Shown here: positions 40,099 to 49,193 of the stretch, piece after piece | How the letters are laid out: every line of letters begins with the position of its first letter | Numbering within the stretch: position 1 is the first letter of the stretch | NCBI GenBank assembly: GCA_905221605.1 | Contig: CAJNDS010002174.1 | Location: forward strand, 50,001-102,500 | Length of the DNA stretch: 52,500 bases | Reading direction: 5' to 3' | Source: Symbiodinium natans | Lineage: Eukaryota; Sar; Dinophyceae; Suessiales; Symbiodiniaceae | The notes under the pieces: generated by a model | Seen by the model: only the letters and a program-made list of their open reading frames with translations | What the model was told of the DNA's origin: nothing | The model's database searches: none | Translations under genes and position numbers: made by a program

Positions 40099-40179
40099 CC
40101 TAAACCCTAAACCCTAAACCCTAAACCCTAAACCCTAAACCCTAAACCCTAAACCCTAAACCCTAAACCCTAAACCCTG
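40099..40179 (-). repeat. CCCTAAA array
   Basis: Twelve perfect units. Confidence 0.97.
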
Positions 40180-40328
40180 GGTCGAAGAGCGGGCCTAGGG
40201 GCTTAGGTATTTGGGCAGAAGGTTTAAGGGTTGAGATGTCAGGGTTTAGGTTAAGGCTCTTCGTGCGTTGTATACGTGTGTGGTAGTGGCAGCGTTAGAC
40301 TCACCAAGCCGCACGTTCACAACTCCAG

Positions 40329-40370
40329 GCCTTTCGTTCCCATCTTCTGCGCAAGAAGAAGTCGTACTTT
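40329..40370 (+). CDS. Candidate micro-exon (AFRSHLLRKKKSYF)
   Basis: Acceptor ACTCCAG, donor TTT|GTAGCT, 14 codons. A related stretch (CAAGAAAGCGTACCTTGTAT) occurs at 40602-40625, suggesting a small duplication. Confidence 0.4.
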
Positions 40371-40427
40371 GTAGCTTTGCACGCAGGAATTTCTAGATTT
40401 TCCCCTCGAACCCGTTTAGCTTCTCAG

Positions 40428-40502
40428 CTCGGCTGGGGGAGGAGGACAAAGCGGGCCGCAAACGGAAGAAGGACGCGAAGAGCAGTGGGGTCACAGTTGA
40501 GG
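40428..40502 (+). CDS. Candidate internal exon (EEDKAGRKRKKDAKSSGVTV)
   Basis: Consensus acceptor TAGCTTCTCAG and donor GAGG|GTGAGG. Lys/Arg/Glu-rich, like the islands at 41832 and 42681. The simple phase from the 40329 exon does not match, so at least one edge or the pairing is wrong. Confidence 0.55.
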
Positions 40503-40673
40503 GTGAGGTCGCGAAGTTTCTTCAACCAAGCCCCCAAGCTCGTTCCTTCGCCAAGACACCTCCCGTTTCTGAGTGCTGGGGTTCACTTGTAAACCCCTGT
40601 AGCCAAGAAAGCGTACCTTGTATGTTTGCAGGGTATCTCTGACTGCAGTCACAGCAGTCCGGCAAAAGAGCTC

Positions 40674-41070
40674 CCTAAACCCTAAACCCTAAACCCTAAA
40701 CCCTAAACCCTAAACCCTAAACCCTAAACCCTAAACCCTAAACGATTAGACCCTAAACCTTTAAACCCTAAACCCTAAACGATTAAACCCTAAACCCTAA
40801 ACAATTAAACCCTAAACCTTTAAACCCTAAACCTTTAGACCCTAAACCTTTAAACCCTAAACCTTTAGACCCTAAACCTTTAAACCCTAAACCTTTAAAC
40901 CCTAAACCTTTAAACCCTAAACCTTTACACCCTAAACCTGAAGACCCTAAACCTTTATACCCTAAACCTTTAAACCCTAAACCTTTAAACCCTAAACCCT
41001 AAACCCTAAACCCTAAACCCTGAACCCTGAACCCTAAACCCTTAGCCTTTAAACCCTAAACCCTAAACCC
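40674..41070 (-). repeat. CCCTAAA array with a 15-bp CCTTTAAACCCTAAA block
   Basis: Regular heptamers at both ends flank about 250 bases in which CCTTTAAA alternates with CCCTAAA. Confidence 0.95.
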
Positions 41071-41151
41071 TAAACTCAAGGCCTAGGCCGCCCCTCTAGG
41101 TTGGGGGGCGGCGCTTAAGCCCTTCGACCTTGATGGCGCAAGCCGACCCAG
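41071..41151 (+). repeat. 81-bp duplicated segment, copy 2
   Basis: Partner of 27201-27291, in the same orientation and also directly after CCCTAAA repeats. The stem bases of the GC hairpin are largely kept. Confidence 0.7.
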
Positions 41152-41410
41152 GTCGCTCGCCCGCCTCCCTCAGCATGGGGGTCGGTAGCACCCACGATGG
41201 GCCCGGTACCGGAACACGTTCTCCTCAGAAAGTAACTGCCCTAAGCCTTTAGGTCATGAACCTTTTCAGGAGGGCGGGAACGGCCTCTGGCCGCCTCAGG
41301 GACCGTTCTGGGACCTCTGGAAGCCTTCAGACAGCTTGCACCCCGAAACCTTCTTACAACTCCTGACATTCAGGACGGAAGATGTGTTTAGAAGTGGACT
41401 GTTGTCTGAG

Positions 41411-41548
41411 TTTAGGCCTAAACCCTAAAAGGAATAGGTTTGGGTGGCTTTGTCGCCTTGGACGGCGTGGGGTGCAATCGGGCCAAAGCTGCTCTTCGCG
41501 CCTCACGAAGCTTTCGAGCTTGTTCCACAGCCTAACCTTCAAAGCATC
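41411..41548 (-). CDS. Candidate minus-strand exon (LWNKLESFVRREEQLWPDCT...)
   Basis: Open on the minus strand and similar to 38579-38712 in inverted orientation. The shared core reads NKL-S-VRR-EQ and a GFRPK end. Confidence 0.45.
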
Positions 41549-41567
41549 CACGCCTTATCACAGCAAG

Positions 41568-41824
41568 ACCTAAACCCTAAACCCTAAACCCTAAACCCTA
41601 AACCCTAAACCCTAAACCCTAAACCCTAAACCCTAAACCCTAAACCCTAAACCCTAAACCCTAAACCCTAAACCCTAAACCCTAAACCCTAAACCCCAAA
41701 CCCTAAAACCCTAAACCCTAAACCCTAAACCCTAAACCCTAAACCCTCAACCCTCAACCCTAAACCCTCAACCCTAAACCCTAAACCCTAAACCCTAAAC
41801 CCTAAACCCTAAACCCTAAACCCC
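41568..41824 (-). repeat. CCCTAAA array
   Basis: About 36 units with single CCCCAAA and CCCTCAA variants. Confidence 0.97.
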
Positions 41825-41831
41825 TGTTGAG

Positions 41832-41904
41832 GACAAGAAGTCCAAGCGCCATGCTGGGGAGGAAGACTCCGAAGGAGAGGGCTCCAAACATCGTTTGCAG
41901 GAAT
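41832..41904 (+). CDS. Candidate internal exon (DKKSKRHAGEEDSEGEGSKH...)
   Basis: Acceptor CTGTTGAG right after the array, donor GAAT|GTGTGG. Charged, probably disordered; a short TTTAGGG block follows. Confidence 0.5.
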
Positions 41905-41939
41905 GTGTGGGGATTAGGGTTTAGGGTTTAGGGTTTAGC

Positions 41940-42608
41940 GTTTGTGTCGGGCTTAGTGAAGCTTGGTGCTTGAGGGAGGGCTTATCACGGGGTTCTACCT
42001 TGGAGCCCTGTGGTTGTACTCTTGGGTTGGGGGACCATCTTTAAATCTCTTTAAGGGAGTATACGGGCCATACTAGGAGTATGAAAGAAAGGAACCTCTT
42101 CGGGCTGCAAGTTTGACCCCCCTAAGTTTAGTGCTTGAAGGTCGGTGCGCGTTCCTCATTTCGGGTTTGGTGTTTTTGGGCCCCTAAACCCTAAACCCTA
42201 ACCCCTAAACCTCTCTTTCGAAATGTATTTAACCCGTAAAGACCCCAGTGCCTAGTTCGTGGGCATTTTGCCTCCTTCGTGAGCATTTTTGCCTGCTTCG
42301 TGGGGCATTTACCTGGTTCGTGCGTTTTTGCTTGCTTTGTTTGCGTTTTTGCCTGCTTCTTCCCCCCTCAAGTGTCTAGGGTCTGAGACCCTAAGGTCTG
42401 AAGGGTTTCGGGTCTTAGGGTCTCAAGGGTTTAGGGTCTCAAGGGTTTAGGGTCATAAGGTTTAGGCTTGGGTTTTGGGTCCGCTGGATTTTGAGTACTG
42501 GGCATGTATTGAGTGAACTTTACGTTGTCTTAAGGTTATGGTATTCTTGGGTGGGTGGGTGCTTTTGCACAAGCTACCCGACTAGTGAATGCTCGGACTT
42601 GAGATGCT
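41940..42608. other. Unique and degenerate sequence, no gene seen
   Basis: Contains repeated TTCGTGxGCATTTTTGCCTG boxes (about 42255-42360), GGGTCTCAAGGGTTTA units (42400-42460) and no convincing frame. Confidence 0.4.
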
Positions 42609-42680
42609 GAACCCTAAACCCTAAACCCTAAACCTTAAGCCCTAAACCCTAAACCCGAAGCTCTAAACCCACACTTGCAG

Positions 42681-42769
42681 GTGAGCCGGGCAGGGCCAAG
42701 AGGAAGAAGAAGGACAAGAAGCGGAAGCAAGGCGAGCCAATCGATGTGGAAGAGCCAGCTCCTTGCCAG
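42681..42769 (+). CDS. Candidate internal exon (AKRKKKDKKRKQGEPIDVEE...)
   Basis: Consensus acceptor CACACTTGCAG. Very basic first half, then EPIDVEEPAPCQ. The last bases GCTCCTTGCCAG are also the last bases of the 47271 exon, supporting this right edge. No GT follows (TTGAGG), so the donor is non-canonical or the edge differs. Confidence 0.55.
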
Positions 42770-42784
42770 TTGAGGGCTTCGGGT

Positions 42785-43086
42785 TTTGAGGGTTTCGTAG
42801 GGCTTAGGGTTTGGGATTTAGGGTCTAGGGTTTTGAGGGTTTAGGGTTTGGGTTTTTGGGGTTTATGGTTTAGGGTTTAGGGTTTGGGATTTAGGGTTTT
42901 GAGGGTTTAGGGTTTAGGGTTTCGGGTAGCGGAACTGTCGATCCTGAGGATCGATGTTGCTAGGATTTTTGAGTCAGGGCCCTGCACTTTGAGCCGGTGA
43001 CCCCTTTAGGGTTTAGGGTTTAGGGTTTAAGGTTTAGGTTTTAGGGTTAGGGTTTAGGCTTTAGGGTTTAGGGTTTAGGGTTTAGG
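42785..43086 (+). repeat. TTTAGGG arrays, degenerate
   Basis: Two blocks (42785-42927 and 43010-43086) with GGGTTTTGA variants and 80 unique bases between. Confidence 0.9.
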
Positions 43087-43124
43087 CCGGCCAAAGCTCG
43101 ACGTCTCAACCGTCTGGTCTGCAG

Positions 43125-43182
43125 CACCCGGCACCCAGGCAGAAATGGGCCACGCCTGGAAGCGCCGCAAAGAGAAGCGCCG
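43125..43182 (+). CDS. Candidate internal exon (GTQAEMGHAWKRRKEKR)
   Basis: Consensus acceptor GGTCTGCAG, donor GCCG|GTGTCT. Basic C-terminal half. Confidence 0.5.
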
Positions 43183-43241
43183 GTGTCTGGGTCTGGTTTG
43201 GACTTATTGACGTTTTGACCCTTAGAAGCTTGTGAGGTTGT

Positions 43242-43406
43242 AACCCTAAACCCTAAACCCTCTAAACCCTAAACCCTCAACCCTCCCAACCCGAAACCCT
43301 ACAAACTAAACCCTAATCCCGAAACCCTAAACCCGAAACCCGAAACCCTAAACCCTAAACCCTAAACCCTAAACCCTAAACCCTAAACCCTAAACCCTAA
43401 ACCCCA
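43242..43406 (-). repeat. CCCTAAA array
   Basis: Degenerate at the left, regular at the right; ends in ACCCCAAG, which gives the AG of the next exon. Confidence 0.95.
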
Positions 43407-43408
43407 AG

Positions 43409-43466
43409 AGGCTCAAGCAGCCCGAGCCGGATGAGGAGGCCGCAGATGAGGACGATGAGCAGCAAG
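43409..43466 (+). CDS. Candidate internal exon (RLKQPEPDEEAADEDDEQQG)
   Basis: Acidic frame following the array; donor CAAG|GTGCTT. A TTTAGGG array follows at 43493. Confidence 0.55.
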
Positions 43467-43492
43467 GTGCTTCGGAGCGTGACTGCTGTTGG

Positions 43493-43610
43493 GTTTAGGG
43501 TTTGGGGTTTAGGGTTTAGGGTTTGGGGTTTAGGGTTTAGGGTTTAGGGTTTGGGGTTTGGGGTTTGGGGTTTAGGGTTTGGGGTTTGGGGTTTAGGGTG
43601 TGGGGTTTAG
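43493..43610 (+). repeat. TTTAGGG/TTTGGGG array
   Basis: Seventeen heptamers alternating GGGTTTA and GGGTTTG. Confidence 0.95.
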
Positions 43611-43675
43611 AGGGCTTCATGGCTAGGTTGGGACAGTCTATGTCTTCCCTTATTGGGTTTAAGAGGATCAAGCCC

Positions 43676-44121
43676 TAACCCTAAACCCCAAGCCCCAAAC
43701 CCCAAACCCTAAACCCCCAAACCCCAAACCCCAAACCCCAAACCCCAAACCCCAAACCCCAAACCCCCCAAGCCCAAACCCCCAAGCCCCAAACCCCAAA
43801 CCGAAACCCCAAACCCCAAACCCAAACCCCCACCCCCAAACCCCACCCAAACCCAAACCCCACCCCAAACCCCAACCCCAAACCCCAAACCCCAAACCCC
43901 AACCCCCCAAACCCCAAACCCCAAACCCCAACCCCCAAACCCCAAACCCCAAACCCCAAACCCCAAACCCCAAACCCCAAACCCCAAACCCCAAACCCCA
44001 AACCCCAAACCCCAAACCCCAAACCCCAAACCCTACCCTAAACCCTAAACCCTAAACCCTAAACCCTAAACCCTAAACCCTAAACCCTAAACCCTAAACC
44101 CTAAACCCTAAACCCTAAACC
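43676..44121 (-). repeat. CCCCAAA then CCCTAAA array
   Basis: About 360 bases of CCCCAAA, with irregular spacing around 43800-43920, then twelve CCCTAAA units. It yields long artefactual Gly-Phe-Gly-Val-Trp frames. Confidence 0.97.
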
Positions 44122-44144
44122 GAGGGTTTGAAGGGCGGGGCCAG

Positions 44145-44232
44145 CACCATGTTTGGGGAGGGATTTCGGTGGAGTGTCGAGCTACGCCTCGCGCCCAAAG
44201 CTATGGCACAGCAACATCGCGCAGCCGGACAG
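44145..44232 (+). CDS. Candidate internal exon (MFGEGFRWSVELRLAPKAMA...)
   Basis: Acceptor GGGGCCAG. Ends GGACAG before GCTTTC (GC-type donor). Good protein character between two C-strand arrays. Confidence 0.45.
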
Positions 44233-44249
44233 GCTTTCATCCGGCCCAC

Positions 44250-44350
44250 CCTACACCCTACACCCTACACCCTACACCCTACACCCTACACCCTAAACCC
44301 TAAACCCTAAACCCTAAGCCCTAAACCCCAAATCCTAAACTCCTAAATCC
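44250..44350 (-). repeat. CCCTACA then CCCTAAA array
   Basis: Seven CCCTACA units, a local variant, then regular and decayed units. Confidence 0.95.
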
Positions 44351-44559
44351 TAAACTCGCTGATGCCCTTGCAATCCTGAGACCCGAACCCCAACCCTCGA
44401 CCCTCACACGCCGCGAAGTCTGGGTCCCTTTGCAGCAAGACCTCTCTGAACCCCTGGGGTTCAGGGTTTAGGGTTTCGCGTGGCTGCGACTTTAGCCTTT
44501 TTTTTGACTCGCCTCCACCCCTTAACAGCTCCCAAAATCAAACTCCCCTTGGGTCCCCT

Positions 44560-44695
44560 TAACCCCTCAACCCCTAAACCCCTAAACCCCTCAACCCCTA
44601 AACCCCTAAACCATTAAACCCCTAAACCACCATTAAACCCCTAAACCCTAAACCCTAAACGCTAAACCCTAAACCCTAAACCCCTAAGCCCCTAA
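44560..44695 (-). repeat. CCCCTAAA array
   Basis: Eight-base CCCCTAAA/CCCCTCAA units with a few seven-base ones. Confidence 0.95.
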
Positions 44696-44761
44696 ACACC
44701 AAAAACCCTCCGAAAGTGCCGAGGTCCGCCCCTCACCTCCGAGGCATTGCTCCGACTGCAG

Positions 44762-44804
44762 CAGGAGCTGGCGGAGAAAGAGCGCTTGGAGAAGGCGGCT
44801 GGAG
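44762..44804 (+). CDS. Candidate micro-exon (QELAEKERLEKAAG)
   Basis: Consensus acceptor CCGACTGCAG. The donor GGAG|GTTTAGGG is the first telomeric unit of the next array. Coiled-coil composition, like 45391-45455. Confidence 0.55.
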
Positions 44805-45062
44805 GTTTAGGGTTTAGGGTTTAGGGCTTAGGGCTTTGGGGGGGGGGGGGTTGGGGGGTTTAGGAGTTTTAGGGGGTGTTTAGGAGTTTAGGGGGTTTTT
44901 AGGAGTTTAGGGGGTTTTTAGGAGTTTAGGGGGGTTTAGGGGGTTTAGGAGGTTTAGGAAGTTCAGCGGATTTTAGGAGGTTTCGGGCTTGGGGTTTAGG
45001 GTGTTTAGGGCTTGGGTTAGAGGGGGTTTCGGGCTTGGGAATTAGGCTGTTTTAGGGTTTCG
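44805..45062 (+). repeat. TTTAGGG array passing into GGGGTTTAGGA units
   Basis: Regular for three units, then a G run, then GGGTTTTTAGGAGTTTA-type longer units. Confidence 0.9.
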
Positions 45063-45259
45063 GGCTTGGGGTGGGTGGACTTGTGGTCTTTAGGGCATTC
45101 TTCGTTCACTCAGGGGCTAAGGGTTTAGGGTTTACGGTTTGGGGGTGTAGGGTTTAGGGTTTAGGGCTTTAGGGTTTCGGATGTTGCAAAAAGGAGTGGG
45201 CCAAAATAGGTTCGAGCGCCTCAACCCTCCAAACTGCAGACCCGTATAGACCCTAGAGC

Positions 45260-45378
45260 CCTAAACCCTAAACCCTAAACCCCAAACCCCAAACCCCAAA
45301 CCCCAAACCCCAAACCCTAAACCCTAAACCCTAAACCCGAAACCCTAAACCTTAAACCCCAAACCCTAAACCTTAAAC
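45260..45378 (-). repeat. CCCTAAA/CCCCAAA array
   Basis: Includes six CCCCAAA units. Confidence 0.95.
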
Positions 45379-45390
45379 AACCCCCCGGAG

Positions 45391-45455
45391 GAGCTGGAGG
45401 CAGAGCTCGCGGAGGAGCCGCGGCGGCGGCGCGAGGCCGCGGCCGAGTCCGCACA
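45391..45455 (+). CDS. Candidate internal exon (ELEAELAEEPRRRREAAAES...)
   Basis: Strong donor CACA|GTACGT. Acceptor CCCCGGAG. Glu/Ala/Arg-rich coiled coil continuing the character of 44762-44804. Confidence 0.5.
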
Positions 45456-45531
45456 GTACGTGCCTTTGAAGCGCAGAGGCTTTCAGGGCTTATTTAGCGT
45501 TTGGGGTTTAGGGATACTCTAACCCCTCCTA

Positions 45532-45646
45532 TCCCTAAACCCTAAACCCTAAACCCTAAACCCTAAACCCTAAACCCTAAACCCTAAACCCTAAACCCTA
45601 AACCCCAAACCCTAAACCCCAAACCCTAAACCCCAAGCCCCAAAGC
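45532..45646 (-). repeat. CCCTAAA array
   Basis: Sixteen units with CCCCAAA at the right. Confidence 0.97.
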
Positions 45647-45662
45647 CTCAGACGCCTTTCAG

Positions 45663-45702
45663 ACCTGGCTCTGCTCGGATCTCCACTGAGCTTTCGGGCC
45701 AG
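45663..45702 (+). CDS. Candidate micro-exon (LALLGSPLSFRAS)
   Basis: Acceptor ACGCCTTTCAG. The right edge is uncertain. Confidence 0.3.
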
Positions 45703-45745
45703 TTCAGGGGTTTCGGGAGTCTAAGGCTTTACAGGGCCAGTGTTG

Positions 45746-45853
45746 GTTCAGGGTTTAGGGTTTAGGGTTCAGGGTTCAGGGTTCAGGGTTTAGGGTTTAG
45801 GGTTCAGGGTTTAGGGTTTAGGGTTTAGGGTTTGGGGTTTGGGGTTTGGGGTT
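45746..45853 (+). repeat. TTTAGGG/TTCAGGG array
   Basis: About fifteen units followed by a TA run (45862-45880). Confidence 0.95.
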
Positions 45854-45905
45854 CATCTGTGTATATATATATATATATATGTGTACTTCATTCCGCTCCC
45901 GACAG

Positions 45906-46015
45906 CATCAAGTGCCTCAAGCCCCGACACCTCCTGAAGGATTCCACCCATCCGGCCACGGAGATGCCGCCCGAGTCCACCCACCCTGCCACCGAGTTGC
46001 CCGCAGATGAGGCCT
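45906..46015 (+). CDS. Candidate internal exon with 11-residue repeat (STHPATEMPPE / STHPATELPAD)
   Basis: Acceptor CTCCCGACAG, donor GCCT|GTTGGT. After a basic start (KCLKPRHLLKD), an eleven-residue unit is repeated twice. Confidence 0.55.
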
Positions 46016-46023
46016 GTTGGTTT

Positions 46024-46153
46024 CCCTAAACCCTAAACCGTAAACCCTAAACCCTAAACCCTAAACCCTAAACCCTAAACCCTAAACCCTAAACCCTAAA
46101 CCCTAAACCCTAAACCCTAAACCCTAAACCCTAAACCCTAAACCCTAAACCGA
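46024..46153 (-). repeat. CCCTAAA array
   Basis: Eighteen near-perfect units. Confidence 0.97.
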
Positions 46154-46293
46154 AGCTCCCACCAACCCTAAGTCCTCTAGTACCCGCTTCTGAATCCCTA
46201 TTGAGGACTGTTGGTGTTCCTGAACCCTAATTCCTAAGTCCTAACCCTGTCTGAGGGTTTTTGCCCTAAGGCCCGAAGACCCCTGAAAGCAAT

Positions 46294-46470
46294 AACCCTA
46301 AACCCTAAACCCTAAACCCTAAACCCTAAACCCTAAACCCTAAACCCTAAACCCTAAAACCTAAACCCTAAACCCTAAACCCTAAACCCTAAGCCCTAAG
46401 CCCTAAGCCCTAAACCCTAAACCCTAATCCTTAGACCCTAAACCCTAAACCCTAAACCTGAAGCCCTGAA
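46294..46470 (-). repeat. CCCTAAA array
   Basis: About 25 units, with a CCCTAAG sub-block. A half MITE of family 2 lies just before, near 46195-46218. Confidence 0.97.
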
Positions 46471-47023
46471 ACCAAAGCGGAATGCTTTGTGTCGAACCCT
46501 GCTGGTCTCCGGTAATTTGGGGGCCCTTCTGTGAATAGAGTGGTTTTGAACATGGGAGCCCTACAAGGTGTGTAGGGAGGGTTTAGGGTTTAGGGTTTAG
46601 CGTTTAGAGTTCAGGGTTTAGGGTTCGCTTCTGTGTTTGGGCGGAGAAACAGTATCCTGTGAGCTCGCAAGTTTTCCCTAAAGCACTCATGGCCTCCAAG
46701 GCCCGACAACCCCAAGGGGCCGTTAAAATCCATGAAATACTCAACATACCCCTTGGGCATACCCCTTGAAAGAAAGTAAAGGGTATGGTAGTCTTCCATA
46801 TATTCTCCTTTGTATGGGTTAAGGGGTATGGGTTTGGGGCATGTTGAACATGTTGAATTCTTCTTAGATAGAACCTAAAGCCCCAGACCCTGAACTAACC
46901 GCTCCTGAGCTCCTAAACCCATAAACTCTCGATCCACCAGTTGGGTTTAGGATTTTGGAGGGTTTCTAACTCTTTCTAACTTTCGGAAACCCTAAACCCT
47001 AAACCCGAAACCCTAAACCCCAG

Positions 47024-47098
47024 GAGGATGACGTCGACATTGCCGACGACGCGGAGACCCAGAGGGCTCTGCAGAAGGCCATGGGGGCCTCGGAGGCT
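47024..47098 (+). CDS. Tandemly duplicated exon, copy 1 (EDDVDIADDAETQRALQKAM...)
   Basis: Acceptor ACCCCAG after a CCCTAAA array, donor GCT|GTAACT, 25 codons, phase 0 at both ends. Copy 2 lies 172 bases downstream. Acidic, helical; family not recognised. Confidence 0.65.
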
Positions 47099-47270
47099 GT
47101 AACTTGGTCCTTCTTTCTGGGGGTCTTTGGGGTTTAGGGTCTTCGGGGTTTAGGGTTTAGGGTTCAGGGTTTAGGGGCTCCATAGATGTTTTAGAGATTT
47201 TTGTCGGGTGCTGCTGCTGAAGCTCTAAGCAGTTGGGAGTGGGAGGGGTCGGGGGGGGGTCAAGCCCCAG

Positions 47271-47354
47271 GAAGAGGATGACGTGGACATCGCGGACGAC
47301 GCGACAACCCAGCGGGCGCTGTTGAAAGCCATGGGTGGTAGCGCTCCTTGCCAG
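47271..47354 (+). CDS. Tandemly duplicated exon, copy 2 (EEDDVDIADDATTQRALLKA...)
   Basis: Acceptor AGCCCCAG, donor CCAG|GTTTAC, 28 codons, phase 0 at both ends. It matches copy 1 over DDVDIADDA-TQRAL-KAMG, and differences fall mainly at third codon positions, as in selected coding DNA. Its last residues, APCQ, equal those of 42681-42769. Confidence 0.65.
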
Positions 47355-47544
47355 GTTTACGAGGGTTTAGGGTTTAGGGTTTAGGGTTTAGGGAAACGGA
47401 CCCAATCGCATCGAGCGCGTACGCCCATGTGGCGCGTTAACTCTTGCTATCCCTCTCGAAACGCCAAAAAGCCCTAAACCCAAAGACTCTGAAGCCCTAA
47501 AGTCCTGAAAGCCTAAGGCCTCGCCATAAGATGAGAGGGCTGAG

Positions 47545-47766
47545 TGAAAAGATTACCCGGCCATTTCAGGCAAGATTGTAAACTCGTTGAGCGCATCAGT
47601 GTAGCGCGCGTGCAGCCCAGGACATCTAAGGGCATCACATGCGTTAGACACACAAAGTCCCTCTAAGAAGTTGCCCATGTAACCGTGGTTACATGTAACT
47701 ATTTAGCAGGTTAAGGTCTCGTTCGTTAACGGAATTAACCAGACAAATCACTCCACCAACTAAGAA
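47545..47766 (-). pseudogene. 18S rRNA fragment (3' half region), deleted
   Basis: On the minus strand the sequence reads through highly conserved small-subunit rRNA segments: TTGGTGGAGTGATTTGTCTG, TTAATTCCGTTAACGAACGA, GACCTTAACCTGCTAAATAG, GGGCAACTTCTTAGAGGGAC, then GTGTCTAACGCA joined directly to TGTGATGCCCTTAGATG. It continues through ACGCGCGCTACACTGATG, CTCAACGAGTTTACA and GGGTAATCTTTTCA. About 25 nt normally between the AACGCA and GTGATGCCC boxes are missing (junction near 47640). Only about 220 nt are present, so it is a pseudogene fragment. Confidence 0.9.
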
Positions 47767-47894
47767 GCAGACATCAAAGAAGCCGCAGGGGACATGCGCC
47801 TCAAGCCCACTAAATGCCAAGCAGTCCGACCTCCCTGCTTACGGTTAGCGTTTCGGGCTTATATAGGGTTAGAAGGCCCGACTCTGAAGCACTT

Positions 47895-47940
47895 TAGGGT
47901 TTAGGGTTTAGGGTTTAGGGTTTAGGGTTTAGGGTTAGGG
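47895..47940 (+). repeat. TTTAGGG array
   Basis: Six to seven units. Confidence 0.95.
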
Positions 47941-47986
47941 GGTTCTTGGGTGAGGGGTCGGCTTTACGGGCATTTTTCCCCCTCAG

Positions 47987-48051
47987 GCCAGTACATCTGG
48001 GGGGAGTGGTTCTATGTCTCTTGTCCGGGGATCCGATCGGAAATGTCGCTT
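47987..48051 (+). CDS. Candidate internal exon (QYIWGEWFYVSCPGIRSEMS)
   Basis: Consensus acceptor TTTTTCCCCCTCAG, donor GCTT|GTGAGG. Aromatic-rich and protein-like. Confidence 0.55.
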
Positions 48052-48190
48052 GTGAGGCCTATTTGGACTAAACGCCCTAAACCCTAAACCCTAAACCCTA
48101 AACCCGAAACCCTAAACCCTAAACCCCCAAAATCCTAAAGCCTATAAACACTAAGCCCTAAACCCTAAACCTCTAACTTAGAAAAAAAAG

Positions 48191-48252
48191 CACCCACACG
48201 CTCGGGAAAGCGAAGGAATCAGAAGTTGAAGCTGCTTGGGGCAAGGCCCGGG
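48191..48252 (+). CDS. Candidate internal exon (THTLGKAKESEVEAAWGKAR)
   Basis: Acceptor AAAAAAAAG, donor CGGG|GTGGGG or one base earlier. Charged and helical. Confidence 0.45.
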
Positions 48253-48279
48253 GTGGGGGCGGGGGCCCTAAAACCTCCC

Positions 48280-48437
48280 TAAACCCTAAACCCTAAACCC
48301 TAAACCCCAAACCCTAAACCCTAAACCCTAAACCCTAAACCCTAAACCCTAAACCCTAAACCCCAAACCCTAAACCCTAAACCCTAAACCCCAAACCCTA
48401 AACCCTAAACCCTAAACCCGAAACCCTAAACCCTAAA
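48280..48437 (-). repeat. CCCTAAA array
   Basis: About 22 units, three of them CCCCAAA. Confidence 0.97.
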
Positions 48438-48674
48438 ACGTGTTTAGGGGTTAGGGCTAGGGTTTAGGGTTGCGGGTTTAGGGTTTAGGGAGTCCCATGA
48501 AACCCAAACCCACTACACCCCCAAAAGCCCCATAAGCCCAGTAAACTCTCGAAGTGCCAGAAGCCCCCCCAAAAACCCACCGGGTTTAGGGTGTCGGAGG
48601 GTTTAGGGTTTAAGCCCCGGTTCATCCCGACGCTCCTATGCCAGGGGTTCGTGATGGGTCTTTTTTTGTTCGGT

Positions 48675-48836
48675 TTTGGCTAGGATTTAGGGTTTGTTAG
48701 GGTTAGGGTTTAGGGTTTAGGGTTTAGGGTTTAGGGTTTAGGGTTTAGGGTTTAGGGTTTAGGGTTTAGGGTTTCGGGTTTGGGGTTTAGGGTTTAGGGT
48801 TTAGGGTTTAGGGTAAGTTTAGGGTTTAGGGTTTAG
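48675..48836 (+). repeat. TTTAGGG array
   Basis: About 22 units with small interruptions. Confidence 0.97.
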
Positions 48837-48839
48837 GGG

Positions 48840-49185
48840 GGCTTTGTGTGTGGGGTCTTCGCCTTGCCTCCTGGCAGTGGGGTTTGCACACAGGGTTGCT
48901 GGTCTGTATAGTTCGCGCGGCTGGGCTCGTAATTTTATTTTGCAGGAAAGGGCTCTTGCTAGATTGAGTCTTCTGGCACAAGTCTGAGAGTTCATCACGA
49001 CAGAGGCCCCACAGTCTGTCCGTTTAGGGGCCATTACGGCTCTTTGGGGGCTATTGGGGTTGCTAGAAGCCCAATGGGGGGCCAGTAGAGCTAGGGGAAT
49101 CACTGGAGTCATATTCTGGTCATTGGATTTTCGGGGGGCATTCGACTCAATTGGGGTTGTTCAGGTTCTGAAGGGTCATCAGGTT
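48840..49185. other. Unique sequence, no confident gene
   Basis: A minus-strand frame is open from an ATG at 49112 for 97 codons but begins in a GGGG/ATTGGGG-rich area and ends in telomeric repeats. Coding status is doubtful. Confidence 0.3.
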
Positions 49186-49193
49186 GGGCTCTG

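Noticed and set aside
39682-40110. A 142-codon plus-strand protein
   Set aside because: No ATG at its start, composition not convincing, overlapping minus-strand frames equally open, and the end lies in repeats.
43676-44029. Long Gly/Phe/Val/Trp open frames on the minus strand
   Set aside because: They arise from CCCCAAA repeats whose unit length keeps several frames open at once; no independent coding signal.
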